This document shows, piece by piece, positions 34,776 through 44,346 of a stretch of DNA of 64,000 bases. The position numbers and the translations under genes are program-made. The DNA is from Akkermansia muciniphila. GTDB taxonomy: Bacteria > Verrucomicrobiota > Verrucomicrobiia > Verrucomicrobiales > Akkermansiaceae. Each line of letters opens with the position of its first letter. Positions within the stretch are counted from its first letter, which is position 1. Location: assembly GCF_002884975.1 (NCBI RefSeq), contig NZ_PJKB01000001.1, positions 1-64,000 on the forward strand. Direction: 5' to 3'. The notes beneath the pieces are model-generated. The model saw only the letters and a list, made by a program, of their open reading frames with translations, ran no database searches and had not been told where the DNA came from.

Positions 34776-35017
34776 GTGAACCGGTCCTCCGCCGGGAGGA
34801 GGATTTCTTACGGATGGCGTTGTCCGGAAAGGGCCGTGAAGAAGGGCTGTGCTGAAATGCAGTTTCCCGCGCCTTCCTAGTCCATGCCCGGCGGCGCGCC
34901 GCCCGGTTTCAGGAACAGGGGCGGGTTCTGCGGGGCTCTTGGGCGGGCCTGGCGCTTCGCGCACAGGATATAAGCTTGAAAAGGCGCGTCGCCCCCGGCA
35001 CTCTATGCGCCAGATCG

Positions 35018-36199
35018 ATGACTATAGATGAGCAACTGGATATATTGATGGGCGGTACCGCCGTCGTGATCAGCCGTGAAGAATTGAAGGAGCGTCTCAA
35101 GCTGGGGCGTCCCCTGCGCGTGAAGCTGGGCGTGGACCCCACCGCGCCGGACATTCACCTGGGCCACACGGTGGCTATTGAAAAACTGCGCCAGTTCCAG
35201 GAATTGGGCCACCAGGCCATTTTGCTCATCGGGGATTTCACCGCCACCATCGGGGACCCTTCCGGCCGTTCCGTCACCCGCCCCCCCCTTTCCCGCGAAC
35301 AGGTGCTCTCAAATGCGGAGACGTACACCAAGCAGGCGTTCAAGATTCTGGACCGTGACAAGACGGAGATCGTCTACAACGGGGACTGGTTCCGCAAGAT
35401 GACGTATGAGGAAGTGCTGAAGCTCAATTCCCGCGTCACCATGCAGCAGATGCTGGCCCGCGAGGATTTCAAGGCCCGCGTGGAGGGCGGCAAGGAAGTG
35501 CGCCTACATGAGATGCAGTATCCGATCATGCAGGGCTGGGATTCCGTGGAAATCCGTGCGGACGTTGAACTGGGCGGTACGGACCAGTTGTTCAATATCC
35601 TGGTGGGGCGCGACCTCCAGAAGGAGGAAGGCATGCTGCCCCAGATCGCCATGACCATGCCCCTGCTGGAAGGCCTGGACGGCGTGCGCAAGATGTCCAA
35701 ATCCTACGGGAATTACGTGGGCGTGGATGAAGCGCCGGAAATGATGTTCGGCAAGATGATGAGCGCCAGCGATGAGCTGATGGACCGCTATTACCTGGTC
35801 CTGCTGGGCGAAAAGCGGGATATGGGCCTGCATCCCATGGAAGCCAAGAAGCTGCTGGCCTGGAAGATTACGGCCCGTTATCATGATTCCGCCTCCGCGG
35901 ACACCGCCCGCGCAGACTGGGAGACCCGTTTTTCTAAGAGGGACCTGGCCGCCGCAGACCTGCCGGAAGTGGAGATCGCCTCCCTGCCTGCCGGCATGAA
36001 CGCGCTGGCCCTGGCGGCCTTCCTGTTTGAGAACGTTTTCCAGGTGAAGAAGTCCAACGGAGTTCTGCGCAAGGAACATTTCACGCCCGGCGCCATCCAG
36101 TTGAATGACGTGAAGGTGACGGACCCTGCCGCCGTGCCGGAACTGGCTCCCGGCAGCGTTCTGCGCCTGAGCAAGAAGCACGCCGTGCGCTTCAAGTAG
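35018..36199 (+). CDS. tyrS: Tyrosyl-tRNA synthetase
   Basis: TyrS charges tRNA-Tyr. The 393-residue class I synthetase starts MTIDEQLDILMGGTAVVISR and contains the HIGH motif as HLGH (47-50, in DPTAPDIHLGHTVAIEKLR), the KMSKS loop as VRKMSKSYGNYVG, and a C-terminal S4 RNA-binding domain (about 335-393, VFQVKKSNGVLRK). KMSKS rather than KFGKT places it in the type 2 (TyrZ-like) bacterial group. An upstream in-frame start 14 codons earlier is less likely. No T-box or other leader motif is obvious. Confidence 0.95.
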   Translation: MTIDEQLDILMGGTAVVISREELKERLKLGRPLRVKLGVDPTAPDIHLGHTVAIEKLRQFQELGHQAILLIGDFTATIGDPSGRSVTRPPLSREQVLSNAETYTKQAFKILDRDKTEIVYNGDWFRKMTYEEVLKLNSRVTMQQMLAREDFKARVEGGKEVRLHEMQYPIMQGWDSVEIRADVELGGTDQLFNILVGRDLQKEEGMLPQIAMTMPLLEGLDGVRKMSKSYGNYVGVDEAPEMMFGKMMSASDELMDRYYLVLLGEKRDMGLHPMEAKKLLAWKITARYHDSASADTARADWETRFSKRDLAAADLPEVEIASLPAGMNALALAAFLFENVFQVKKSNGVLRKEHFTPGAIQLNDVKVTDPAAVPELAPGSVLRLSKKHAVRFK

Positions 36200-36236
36200 G
36201 GAGCCGGAAACGGCGTTCACCTTTCTTCATGCCTCC

Positions 36237-37223
36237 ATGCCGGGATTCCTTTCCAAATTGGACCGTTTTACCGTTGGCCTCATCGTCAGCGTGAGCGCGG
36301 GGATTCTGATTCCCTGTTCCGGCGTGTGGGATACGGTGTTCAGCCGCCTGAGCGATGCGGCCATCATCCTGCTCTTTTTCCTGTACGGGGCCAAGCTTTC
36401 CCGCCGTTCCGTGTGGGAGGGGCTGATGCACTGGCGGCTCCAGGGGCTGGTGGCCGTCAGCACCTTCGTGATTTTCCCCCTGCTGGGGATTTTAAGCATC
36501 CCCGTTTGGAACAGCGTGCTGGGGCCTGATCTGTGCATGGGCATGCTGTACGTGTGCATGCTGCCCTCCACGGTGCAGTCCAGCATTGCCTTTACCTCCA
36601 TGGCCGGGGGGAATGTGGCGGCGGCCATTTGCTCCGCTTCCGTCTCCAGCCTGCTGGGGGTGTTCCTCACGCCCCTGCTGGTGGGGCTGGTGTGGTCCCG
36701 CGGCGGAGAAGGGGGCGTGGATTTCTCCACCTTTCTGAACATCTGCTATATTATTCTGGTGCCCTTTGTTGCGGGACAGCTCGCCCAGCGCTGGATAGGC
36801 AAATGGGTGGTCACGCACAGGAACATCACTTCCTGGACGGACCACAGTACCATCTGGCTGGTGATTTACACGGCGTTCAGCCACGCCATGATCAACGGCG
36901 TGTGGAAAAACCTCCCCTGGCTGTCCCTGGTGGAGGTGCTGGTGTTCTGCGGCATTCTTCTGGCTGCGGCCCTGTGGCTGACGGCGTTCCTTTCCCGCAG
37001 GCTCCGTTTTTCCCGTGAGGACCGCATCGCGATCATTTTCTGCGGCTCCAAGAAGAGCCTGGCAACCGGCATCCCGATGATGAACGTGATCTTTGCCGGA
37101 GCCCCCATCGGCCTGCTGGTCATTCCCATCATGGTCTTCCATCAGCTCCAGTTGATGGTGTGCTCCTTTCTGGCCCGGAAATGGGGGAAGGATGTAGGCA
37201 GGAAGGATGGGGACCTTTTGTAA
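36237..37223 (+). CDS. SBF-like (SLC10A7-type) sodium-coupled transporter
   Basis: A 328-residue protein with about ten membrane helices. The blocks LFFLYGAKLS, MLPSTVQSSIAFTSMAGGNVAAA and FCGSKKSLATGIPMMNVIF are those of the SBF_like family (bacterial YfeH and animal SLC10A7), distant relatives of bile acid:sodium symporters. The substrate is not known for bacterial members. It follows tyrS by 37 bases on the same strand. Confidence 0.88.
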   Translation: MPGFLSKLDRFTVGLIVSVSAGILIPCSGVWDTVFSRLSDAAIILLFFLYGAKLSRRSVWEGLMHWRLQGLVAVSTFVIFPLLGILSIPVWNSVLGPDLCMGMLYVCMLPSTVQSSIAFTSMAGGNVAAAICSASVSSLLGVFLTPLLVGLVWSRGGEGGVDFSTFLNICYIILVPFVAGQLAQRWIGKWVVTHRNITSWTDHSTIWLVIYTAFSHAMINGVWKNLPWLSLVEVLVFCGILLAAALWLTAFLSRRLRFSREDRIAIIFCGSKKSLATGIPMMNVIFAGAPIGLLVIPIMVFHQLQLMVCSFLARKWGKDVGRKDGDLL

Positions 37224-37352
37224 ATTGATTTTTCCTGCGCGTTGCGCCGGATATGATGGTGTACGGAAGCCGCTTCATTCCAAGCGTTTTTCCGGTCCTT
37301 GCAGGGATTTCCCTTGATCCCGCTCCGCATGGAATCATATGAATCCCGGGCA

Positions 37353-37709
37353 TCAGTTTTCCGTCAGCCTCAGGACGCCGTCACACTGCATGTCCCTGCC
37401 CGGCACAACAACGTGGTTTCCGTAAGAGGGGATTTTGGCCGTTACGGGCTTGTTGCGGAATTTGGACATAAACCGCTGGAAGGGTTCCATGTCTTCCGGA
37501 ACGATTTTCACTTCCGTATAGGCGGGATTGGACTGCACGTCCGTGATTTCCACCCGGAAGGAGCCCACGCCGTTGCCGTCCGGCGTATAAAATTCCAGGG
37601 ATTCCTCCGGAGAGGAGGGGTGCATGAAGAACAGGAAGAGCATGATGCCCAGGGCCACCAGGGTGACGATGGTCAGCGGAATGTTTTTTCTTAGTGGTCT
37701 GATGTGCAT
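37353..37709 (-). CDS. Small membrane-anchored protein of unknown function
   Basis: A 118-residue protein with one N-terminal membrane helix (about 10-29, IPLTIVTLVALGIMLFLFF) and a soluble part of about 85 residues that is mostly predicted beta strand (SFRVEITDVQSNPAYTEVKI). I do not recognise a family. It stands alone, convergent with the SBF-like gene and divergent from the SHD1 protein gene. Confidence 0.65.
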   Translation of the reverse strand: MHIRPLRKNIPLTIVTLVALGIMLFLFFMHPSSPEESLEFYTPDGNGVGSFRVEITDVQSNPAYTEVKIVPEDMEPFQRFMSKFRNKPVTAKIPSYGNHVVVPGRDMQCDGVLRLTEN

Positions 37710-37898
37710 GTCTGCTTTTCCTCTCTTTCATAAGATTATGGGTTTTACTGGGACGTGTCAACCCCTCCGGGAGAAAGCCATGACGCGGATTTTATCCATC
37801 TTCTTTTGATGGAACGGCTTCCGGAGCGGAATGCGTGGAAGGAAAAAGGATTGCGTCCGGGAGACAATGTGGTAGCTTGTGCGGACAAAGGGAGCCCT

Positions 37899-39116
37899 AT
37901 GACCGTGCCCGTAAAGATACTGTCCGCGTTGGCCGGACTGAGCCTGGCCGGAAGCGTTCATGCGCGCATCTGGACCAATGACCGGGGCGCAACCGTGGTA
38001 GCCGTGCTGGTGGCCGTACGGGATGCGGAGGTGGACCTGAAGCTTCAGGACGGGCGCGTGGTGGCCGTTCCCAAGAACGTTTTTTCCGGTGCAGACCAGG
38101 CGTATATTCTGGAATGGGTGAAGTCCGGCGGCACGCTTCCGGATACGGATGCGGGGGCGGAGAATCCCCCTGCGCCGGGTCCTCCCGGCGCTCGTTACGT
38201 TCCTCTGGAACCGAATTGGGATATTCCATGGCCTGCTGTTGCTGCGGCTCCCTCCTTGCTGCTGGTGAAGGCCGTGCAGGAGACGGACGAGCTGAGCGTA
38301 TATGAAACGGACCATTTCATTATTGAGTCTCCCGGAAAATTGTCGGAAACGGAACGCATGGCTCTGGCGCGGCGGTTTGAGACCGTTTTATCCGTCCTGG
38401 CGGCGGTTCCCATGAACCTGACGGTGGCGCGCCGCCCCTCCCGCAAGTATCTGGTGCGGGTGTGCTTTCAGGAGGAGGAGTTCAACCGGGCGCCGGGCCT
38501 GATGCATGGCAGGCTCAAGTTTTCCCCCACCAGTTTCACGGTTCTGCTGCTGCGGAGCAAGACAGGGAAACCGTTGAAGCTGGATGCAGTGGACCCGCGC
38601 TTTGCCGTTGCGCACTGGGTGGCGCAATCCATGGATCTGGAGCACTGGCTGGTGGACGGCTTTTCCGCGTACGTGGCTTTCCTTCCCATGGTGAAGGAGG
38701 CCGCGGTGTTCCGGAAGCTTCCCGAAAGGCTGGCCTCCAAGCTTCCCCGCGCCTTGCGCACCGGAAAGGAGCCGCTGCCTGCGCTGGCGGATATGCTGGC
38801 GCGGGATTCCTCCCATTCCGCCTCAGGCCATGACAGCGCCTTGAAGGGGGACGCGGCAGGGTACTGGGCCGGCCTGTTATGGACGGTGTACTGGTGCCAC
38901 CTGGAAGGAGAGGGAAAGGCGGTCCGCCTCCGGAGCTACCTGAAGGCCTGGGACGCGGAGGACGCCAGGAAGGCGCGCGGCATCCTGCTGGACGGAAAGA
39001 GCCCGGAAGAAGTGCAGCAGGAAATGGCGGCAGCCTGGAAAAAGCTGGGCGTGAAGCTGAAGTTTGCGCCGCCGTCCCCTCCCGCTGCGGACAAGGCAGC
39101 GGCGGAGGAGAAGTAA
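37899..39116 (+). CDS. SHD1-domain protein with degenerate peptidase-like region
   Basis: A 405-residue exported protein. The start at 37899 is preceded by GGAG and gives a signal peptide (MTVPVKILSALAGLSLAGSV). Residues about 24-75 (RIWTNDRG...VAVPKNVFSGADQAYI) fit the SLA1-homology domain 1, common in Verrucomicrobia and Planctomycetes. Residues about 130-340 resemble DUF1570/gluzincin-like peptidases; the place of the HExxH helix reads HWVAQ (239-243), followed by LVDGFSAYV in place of LxEGxAxY, so catalytic residues appear lost. No function is assigned. It is convergent with the VWA gene downstream. Confidence 0.7.
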   Translation: MTVPVKILSALAGLSLAGSVHARIWTNDRGATVVAVLVAVRDAEVDLKLQDGRVVAVPKNVFSGADQAYILEWVKSGGTLPDTDAGAENPPAPGPPGARYVPLEPNWDIPWPAVAAAPSLLLVKAVQETDELSVYETDHFIIESPGKLSETERMALARRFETVLSVLAAVPMNLTVARRPSRKYLVRVCFQEEEFNRAPGLMHGRLKFSPTSFTVLLLRSKTGKPLKLDAVDPRFAVAHWVAQSMDLEHWLVDGFSAYVAFLPMVKEAAVFRKLPERLASKLPRALRTGKEPLPALADMLARDSSHSASGHDSALKGDAAGYWAGLLWTVYWCHLEGEGKAVRLRSYLKAWDAEDARKARGILLDGKSPEEVQQEMAAAWKKLGVKLKFAPPSPPAADKAAAEEK

Positions 39117-39160
39117 CGGAAGAGGACGCTCTTTCCCTGCGGAAAGGGGGAGCGCCGGGG

Positions 39161-41359
39161 TCAGATGGTGCCGTTGAGCTTTCTGCCTACCCAGAAGAGG
39201 GCAAGGAGGAAGAGGAGGATGCCGAGCGTGTAGGGGCTGCACCAGAGCAGGATGCGCGTTTCCATGGGCGGCGGCACCGGAAGGTCCTTGATTTCTTTAA
39301 TGAGCTGCTGTATTTCCTCCGCCTTCACCACGCGTCCGCGCGTGATGGAGGTCATTTCTTCCATCAGGGCGGTATTGACGGGCTGGCCGGTTTTTTCCAG
39401 CGTTTCATTCATGGTGATGACCGGAAGCGTGACGGATTTGTCCGGCTCCGCGGAGGAGGAGGCCGTCAGCTTCCACGTGCCGGGACGGTTGATTTTAACG
39501 GAAGCGGTGAAGGAACCCCAGGTATGGTCCATGTTATCCATCTGCACGCGGCTGACGGTGCCTTCCGGTGCGGTGATGTCCAGGAAGACCTCCCCGTCCT
39601 GAAGGGGGGCGCCCAGCTTGTCGGAGACCATGGCGGTCACCGTCAGCGTATCCCCCAGGCGGGGGCGTTCCGGATTGGGAATCAGGCGGATTCTTTCCCC
39701 GGCGGCCATGTTGCGCTGGTAGCTCATCCAGCGGGCTACCTGGCTCCAGAAGCGGTAATGGTACTTATCCTCCACGCCGCGCCGCCAGCGCCAGGCGGAG
39801 TCCGTGCCCATGAAGAGGACTTTCCCGTTGCCGTAGGACTGGGTGACAATGAGGGGGATGCGTCCGTAGGCATTCTTGTCCGCCGCGTGCACGGCCAGTA
39901 CGGTGGTGCCTGCCTTGGGCCGTTCCACGGGGGCGTACCAGTTGAAGCCCGGCAGGTTGCGCCACACCTCCTCGTTTTCACTTTCCGTGTCCGCCAGCAT
40001 GGTGAGCAGGGAGCCGCGGCCCTCCGGCGTCAGGATGAGGGGGGAGGGGGCGGGCTGGGTGGTGCCTTCCGGCTTGGCGGTAAGGAAGGTGACGGGCATC
40101 AGGTCCCCCAGCTCGGATTTCAGGAGCTCCATCTGCTTGCCCTGGTAGCCGGGGAGGAAGACGATGCCGCTGGCCTGGTTCTTAACCATGCCCTTGAGCA
40201 GGGCTGCCTGTTCACTGGTCAGCCCCTTGGGGCCCAGCCCCACGTCTCCAATGAAGATGACGTCATACTGGGCCAGGTCTTCCATCCTGTCCGGGAATTT
40301 GAGCAGGTAGCCGGGGCCTTCCCCCACTTCCTCTATTCCCGGATGAATGAGCAGGGTGTGCACGTCCACGCCCGGGTCACGGTACAGGGCGTTCCGGATA
40401 AAGCGGTATTCCCAGCGCGGCAGCGTATCCACCACCAGCACCTTGATGGATTCCCGCCTGCCGGCGATGCTGAAGGAGGAGGCGTTGTTATTCTGCATCC
40501 GTTCCTGGGGCTGCACGGGGAGTTTGAGCTCCAGCGTTTCCGCCCCTTCCTTTTCTATTTTCCACAGGACGGCGCTGGACACTTCCCCCTGGGCCGGGAT
40601 GGTAACTGTGCGCGTGACGGTTTTTCCCGTATCCCTGGAGGCCAGGGTGAGCGTGGTCCGGGTTTCCTTGCCCAGCGTGCTTTTAATGGTGAAGGGTATC
40701 TGCACCGTCTCCCCGATGATGCCGTAAGTGGGGGCTTTCACGTCCTGAAGGGCCAGGTCCGGCAGGGGGTACGGACTGCCTGCGGGAATGATGAAGAGGG
40801 GGATGCCGCGCGTGCGCATGCGCTGGGCCTGCGTGAGCACGGAAGCGGGGGCGTTATGTCCGCCGTCCGTGAACATGATGACGGCCCGGAGGTTGTCGGA
40901 GGAGTGCATGGCGTCTTCCAGCGGCTGGGCCAGGTCCGTGCAGGCCATGGCGTAGCCGGGGGAATCCGGGGCGGGGGGAGCGCTGAAGGACGCGTTCTCC
41001 ACCACGTGCGTGTTTTTCAGTGATTCCGTGCTGTTCCCCTTGATGAGTTCCTGCACGTAGGCCGTGCGGGTGACGACGTGCAGGGGGGTGAGCTCCACGT
41101 CCTGCGTTTCCATGGAGCCGGAGCGGTCCTCCAGGATGGAGACCTTGGGTTTTTCCTGCGGGGCGGAGGTGATGACCCATTCCGGCTGGAAGAGCAGGAA
41201 GCAGATGGCCGCCAGAATCAGCAGGCGCAGCAGTTCCAGCTTGAAGGTGAGTGGACGGCGGTTGCGCTTGCAGGCGATGCGGCTCATCCATACGCCGAAG
41301 CCCATGACCAGGACGGCCAGGATGATGCTTAACGCGGTAGGTTGAAGGCTCAGGCTCAT
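39161..41359 (-). CDS. Membrane protein with von Willebrand A-like and GATase1-like regions
   Basis: A 732-residue protein with two N-terminal membrane helices (about 8-25 and 43-59), a VWA-like region with MIDAS-type DRSGSM (Asp78) and MFTDGGHN, beta-sandwich repeats, a class-I glutamine-amidotransferase-like region (about 330-560, with VLVVDTLPRWEYRF and YDVIFIGDVGLG), and a C-terminal helix. This composition is typical of the large membrane partner of BatA in Planctomycetes and Verrucomicrobia. The ATG overlaps the stop of the upstream BatA-like gene by 4 bases. Function is unknown; a role in envelope integrity is guessed from Bat homologues. Confidence 0.8.
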   Translation of the reverse strand: MSLSLQPTALSIILAVLVMGFGVWMSRIACKRNRRPLTFKLELLRLLILAAICFLLFQPEWVITSAPQEKPKVSILEDRSGSMETQDVELTPLHVVTRTAYVQELIKGNSTESLKNTHVVENASFSAPPAPDSPGYAMACTDLAQPLEDAMHSSDNLRAVIMFTDGGHNAPASVLTQAQRMRTRGIPLFIIPAGSPYPLPDLALQDVKAPTYGIIGETVQIPFTIKSTLGKETRTTLTLASRDTGKTVTRTVTIPAQGEVSSAVLWKIEKEGAETLELKLPVQPQERMQNNNASSFSIAGRRESIKVLVVDTLPRWEYRFIRNALYRDPGVDVHTLLIHPGIEEVGEGPGYLLKFPDRMEDLAQYDVIFIGDVGLGPKGLTSEQAALLKGMVKNQASGIVFLPGYQGKQMELLKSELGDLMPVTFLTAKPEGTTQPAPSPLILTPEGRGSLLTMLADTESENEEVWRNLPGFNWYAPVERPKAGTTVLAVHAADKNAYGRIPLIVTQSYGNGKVLFMGTDSAWRWRRGVEDKYHYRFWSQVARWMSYQRNMAAGERIRLIPNPERPRLGDTLTVTAMVSDKLGAPLQDGEVFLDITAPEGTVSRVQMDNMDHTWGSFTASVKINRPGTWKLTASSSAEPDKSVTLPVITMNETLEKTGQPVNTALMEEMTSITRGRVVKAEEIQQLIKEIKDLPVPPPMETRILLWCSPYTLGILLFLLALFWVGRKLNGTI

Positions 41360-43338
41360 GGGCGGGTAGCGGGGTTGGGACGTTTGGCCGTGTGCCTGGG
41401 CAGGCACAGGAAGGCTTCCAGAAGCAGGCAGGCAAGGGAGATGATGAGGAAGAGCTTCCAGGCCTCCTGCACCAGGGAGGGCGTTTCCGCCGTGCTCTGC
41501 ATGGAGCTGATGGAAGCCCCCGGCAAAAGAAGGCGGAGCTTTTCATCCGTGATCTGGTCCGGATTGTCTTCAGACCAGGGGCGGTTGACGGCGTAGGTCT
41601 GCGCCCCCAGGCGGTACACGCCCGCCGTATCCGCCGGGGAGCCTGAGGGATGGGTGCCCTGGGCGTTGTCCATGCGCACGGGTGTATCCGTAGCGGATTG
41701 CGGCAGAGCCGGATCATTCACCCGGAGGGAGATGGCGGTGGAAAAGCGTTCCGCCCCCCGGTCCGCCATGCGCTGGAGCAGGGGGAGCAGCAGGTGGCCG
41801 TCCGCCAGGTTGGACCAGGAGTATCTGGGGAGGGTTCCCAGGAACAGGGCTGAGCCCGTTCCGTACCGGACCTGGGCGACGGCGCAGGCGCCGTCATGCC
41901 AGGAAGCCAGGGTGCGGTATTTGCCCAGCAGGGGCTTGCGCCGCACGGCGCGGAGCCGGTTGGCGGGGATGGCCGCCTGGCCGGAGCCGTCCCGGAGGAA
42001 GCCGCGCTCACGGTCCCACGTTTCCAGGCGGTAATACTCGTCCGGAGGGGCCGTTTCCATCGCGCCCCAGGAAACGCCCAGGAACGGGTGGCGCGTGCCG
42101 TGGGCCGTGTCATCCGGAAGGAAGAGGACAAGCCCCCCTTCCTCAATAAAGGTCCGGAGTTTTTCTTCCATTTCCGCGCGCGGCGGCGGTCCGTACCAGA
42201 CGACCATGGATTGGGAGGCCAGCTTGGTCTGCGCCGCCCGCGTGCTGCCGGGCATGGAGGCTTTCCTGTTGGGCAGGCCGGGAGGGGCGGACATCAGGGA
42301 GAGGGTTTTGCCCACTTCCCCGGGGGGGCCGCAGATGAGGATGTTGGCGAGGGGCCTGGGAGCGAAGGTGAAGAAGGAAAGGTCATCCCTGGTGAAATCA
42401 TCATGAGGCAGGGAGACGAAGCCGAAACCGGATTCCTTGCTCTGCGGCAGCGGAATTTCCTTTTTGATGGTGGTGGTTTCCCCGGCCAGCTGGAGCGTGG
42501 CGGAGGCGGCGGCATTATCCACGGAAAGGTGCACCGGCACGTTCTCCGGCTGGTTGGGGTTGAACCCCTGGCGCAGGACTTCTAGGTCCAGCACCAGCCT
42601 GCCATTGTTCACCTGGGCCTGCCGCACCCGGATGCCCCGGTTGCTTTCCGGCCTGTCCCGGAGGGCCATGATGCGGATGGACGGAGGAATAGCCAGGGCG
42701 TCCAGACGCTGGCGCACGCTGGACCAGAGGGGGGAGTCCGGCTTCCAGGATGAGGCCTGCATGTCTGAGGCGATCCAGATTTCCGTTTTTCCGGAACCGG
42801 ATTCCTCCAGATAGGGGATGGCCTTTTGAAGCAGGGCCGGGATATCCGCGCCGCCGTCCGTGGTCTTGCTCACGGTCAGGTCCGCCAGGGCTTCCGGAGC
42901 CGGAATCTGGGTAACGGTTCCGGTGGTGGAGTCAAGCAGGGAGAGGCGGCAGCTGCCCAGCTGCGCAAAGGTGGATTCCACCAGGGGAGGGATGGCGTCC
43001 CGAAGGGAATTGGTCTTGTCCGGCCGGGCGTCCATGGAGGCGGAGCGGTCCAGAACCAGGAGGACTTCATTCAGGCCGGAGCTTCCCCAGCCGAAGAAGC
43101 TGCTGAGCAGGGGCCGTGCAAAGGCCGTTACCAGCGCCGCCACGGCCAGGACGCGCAGAGCCAGGATCAGGTAATGCAGCAGTTTTTTTGTTCCCCGGGT
43201 TTCCCTGGCCGCGCGGAGCAGGAATTCCATGGCCGCCCAATGGACGGACCGGTGCCGCCACCGGTTGACCAGATGGATGATGATGGGGATGGAGGCTGCG
43301 AAGAGAGCCCAGAGCAGCCAGGGAGAGGTGAAGGACAT
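41356..43338 (-). CDS. BatA-type protein with von Willebrand factor A domain
   Basis: A 660-residue protein. The N-terminal BatA segment (MSFTSPWLLWALFAASIPII...LVNRWRHR) and second helix (about 53-75) are typical. A VWA domain follows with MIDAS Asp97-Arg-Ser-Ala-Ser (VLDRSASMDARP), then a long region with beta-sandwich and GATase-like blocks (about 300-500), and a C-terminal helix. Bat proteins usually sit beside MoxR and DUF58 genes; neither is present here, the upstream neighbour being an M28 peptidase gene. It overlaps the downstream partner gene by 4 bases. Confidence 0.85.
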   Translation of the reverse strand: MSFTSPWLLWALFAASIPIIIHLVNRWRHRSVHWAAMEFLLRAARETRGTKKLLHYLILALRVLAVAALVTAFARPLLSSFFGWGSSGLNEVLLVLDRSASMDARPDKTNSLRDAIPPLVESTFAQLGSCRLSLLDSTTGTVTQIPAPEALADLTVSKTTDGGADIPALLQKAIPYLEESGSGKTEIWIASDMQASSWKPDSPLWSSVRQRLDALAIPPSIRIMALRDRPESNRGIRVRQAQVNNGRLVLDLEVLRQGFNPNQPENVPVHLSVDNAAASATLQLAGETTTIKKEIPLPQSKESGFGFVSLPHDDFTRDDLSFFTFAPRPLANILICGPPGEVGKTLSLMSAPPGLPNRKASMPGSTRAAQTKLASQSMVVWYGPPPRAEMEEKLRTFIEEGGLVLFLPDDTAHGTRHPFLGVSWGAMETAPPDEYYRLETWDRERGFLRDGSGQAAIPANRLRAVRRKPLLGKYRTLASWHDGACAVAQVRYGTGSALFLGTLPRYSWSNLADGHLLLPLLQRMADRGAERFSTAISLRVNDPALPQSATDTPVRMDNAQGTHPSGSPADTAGVYRLGAQTYAVNRPWSEDNPDQITDEKLRLLLPGASISSMQSTAETPSLVQEAWKLFLIISLACLLLEAFLCLPRHTAKRPNPATRP

Positions 43339-43375
43339 GGGAAGGTAGGGGTAGTTGGGTATTCAGGCCTGCTGG

Positions 43376-44320
43376 TCAGGTGGAAGGCGGACCGGGCAGC
43401 AGCTGGCGGAGGATGTGCAGGGTCATTTCTCCTGTGTTTCTGAAAGATTTTTCTCCCAGGATGCCCATGTTATCCTTGGACGTATGCCACCAGTTGCCGT
43501 CCTCAAAATCGTCAATGAGGTTCAGGGTGTCCATGCCGCGCTCCATGAAGGGGACGTGGTCGTCCAGAATGGCGTAGCCGGATATTCCCCATTCCTGCGG
43601 TGAATAGCCCAGTTCACGGATGGCGCGGGAATAAACCTGGTACATGGACTGGGGCGTCATGGCCGGAATGCGTATCTTTTTCCCCTGGCGCCCCACCATG
43701 TCCAGGTTGAGCTGCCACCGTGGCAGCGGCGGTTGCAGGGCGGCGGCATAGTGCTTGGAGCCGTACAGGCCGTCGTCATTGTCCATGTGCTCGGCAAAAC
43801 TTTCTTCCCCGTCAAAAAACACCAGCTCCATTTCCCTGGCGCGGACGGGCTCTCCGGACAGGATGCGGGCCGTCTCCAGAATGGCTGCGGCGCCGGAAGC
43901 GCCGTCATTGGCTCCCGTGAATCCGGGGATGTCCGGCTTGGTATCAATATGGCAGGTCAGCAGGCCCTGCACGGGAGCCCGGAAATCCGGTTCCGGGCCA
44001 AAGCGCGCCCGCAGGTTGGTGAACCGGACGCGGCCCTTGGGCGTTTCCTCCTCAAAGGATTGTTCCCGGCACGTCCAGCCGTGTTTGGCCAGTTCCCCTT
44101 TCAGGTACTCCAGTTGGTTACGGTAGCCGGGGGTGCCGGCGCTCCTGTCTCCCATCTCCGTTATCCGGGCGGCGTGGAACATGGCGTTCCCGCCGTTGAA
44201 GTGGTCCGTTTCCTGCAACTGGGCGGGAATGGTTTCCGCACTGTCAGGGAGCGTTTCCACGGGCTTTCCGCACTGCATCAGCAGGGCCGTGAGCAGAATG
44301 AGTCCAATGCGGGGCGTCAT
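43376..44320 (-). CDS. M28-family glutaminyl-cyclase-like lipoprotein
   Basis: A 314-residue exported protein with a lipobox (LLMQC, Cys17). Zinc ligands and catalytic residues of the M28/glutaminyl cyclase fold are in place: His124 (CHIDTKPD), Asp139 (GANDGASG), Glu172/Glu173 (DGEES), Asp208 (NLDMVG) and His279 in WWHTSKDN. The WHTxxD ending is typical of bacterial glutaminyl-peptide cyclotransferase relatives, which form N-terminal pyroglutamate, although aminopeptidase activity cannot be excluded. It is 37 bases upstream of batA and 26 bases downstream of parB on the same strand. Confidence 0.88.
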   Translation of the reverse strand: MTPRIGLILLTALLMQCGKPVETLPDSAETIPAQLQETDHFNGGNAMFHAARITEMGDRSAGTPGYRNQLEYLKGELAKHGWTCREQSFEEETPKGRVRFTNLRARFGPEPDFRAPVQGLLTCHIDTKPDIPGFTGANDGASGAAAILETARILSGEPVRAREMELVFFDGEESFAEHMDNDDGLYGSKHYAAALQPPLPRWQLNLDMVGRQGKKIRIPAMTPQSMYQVYSRAIRELGYSPQEWGISGYAILDDHVPFMERGMDTLNLIDDFEDGNWWHTSKDNMGILGEKSFRNTGEMTLHILRQLLPGPPST

Positions 44321-44346
44321 GGGAAAAAGACGGGGGTGGGAGGTTT

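Noticed and set aside
39130-39160. Hairpin between the SHD1 gene and the VWA gene
   Set aside because: CGCTC/GAGCG and TTTCC/GGAAA arms are split by a four-base bulge and lack a T run, so not called a terminator.
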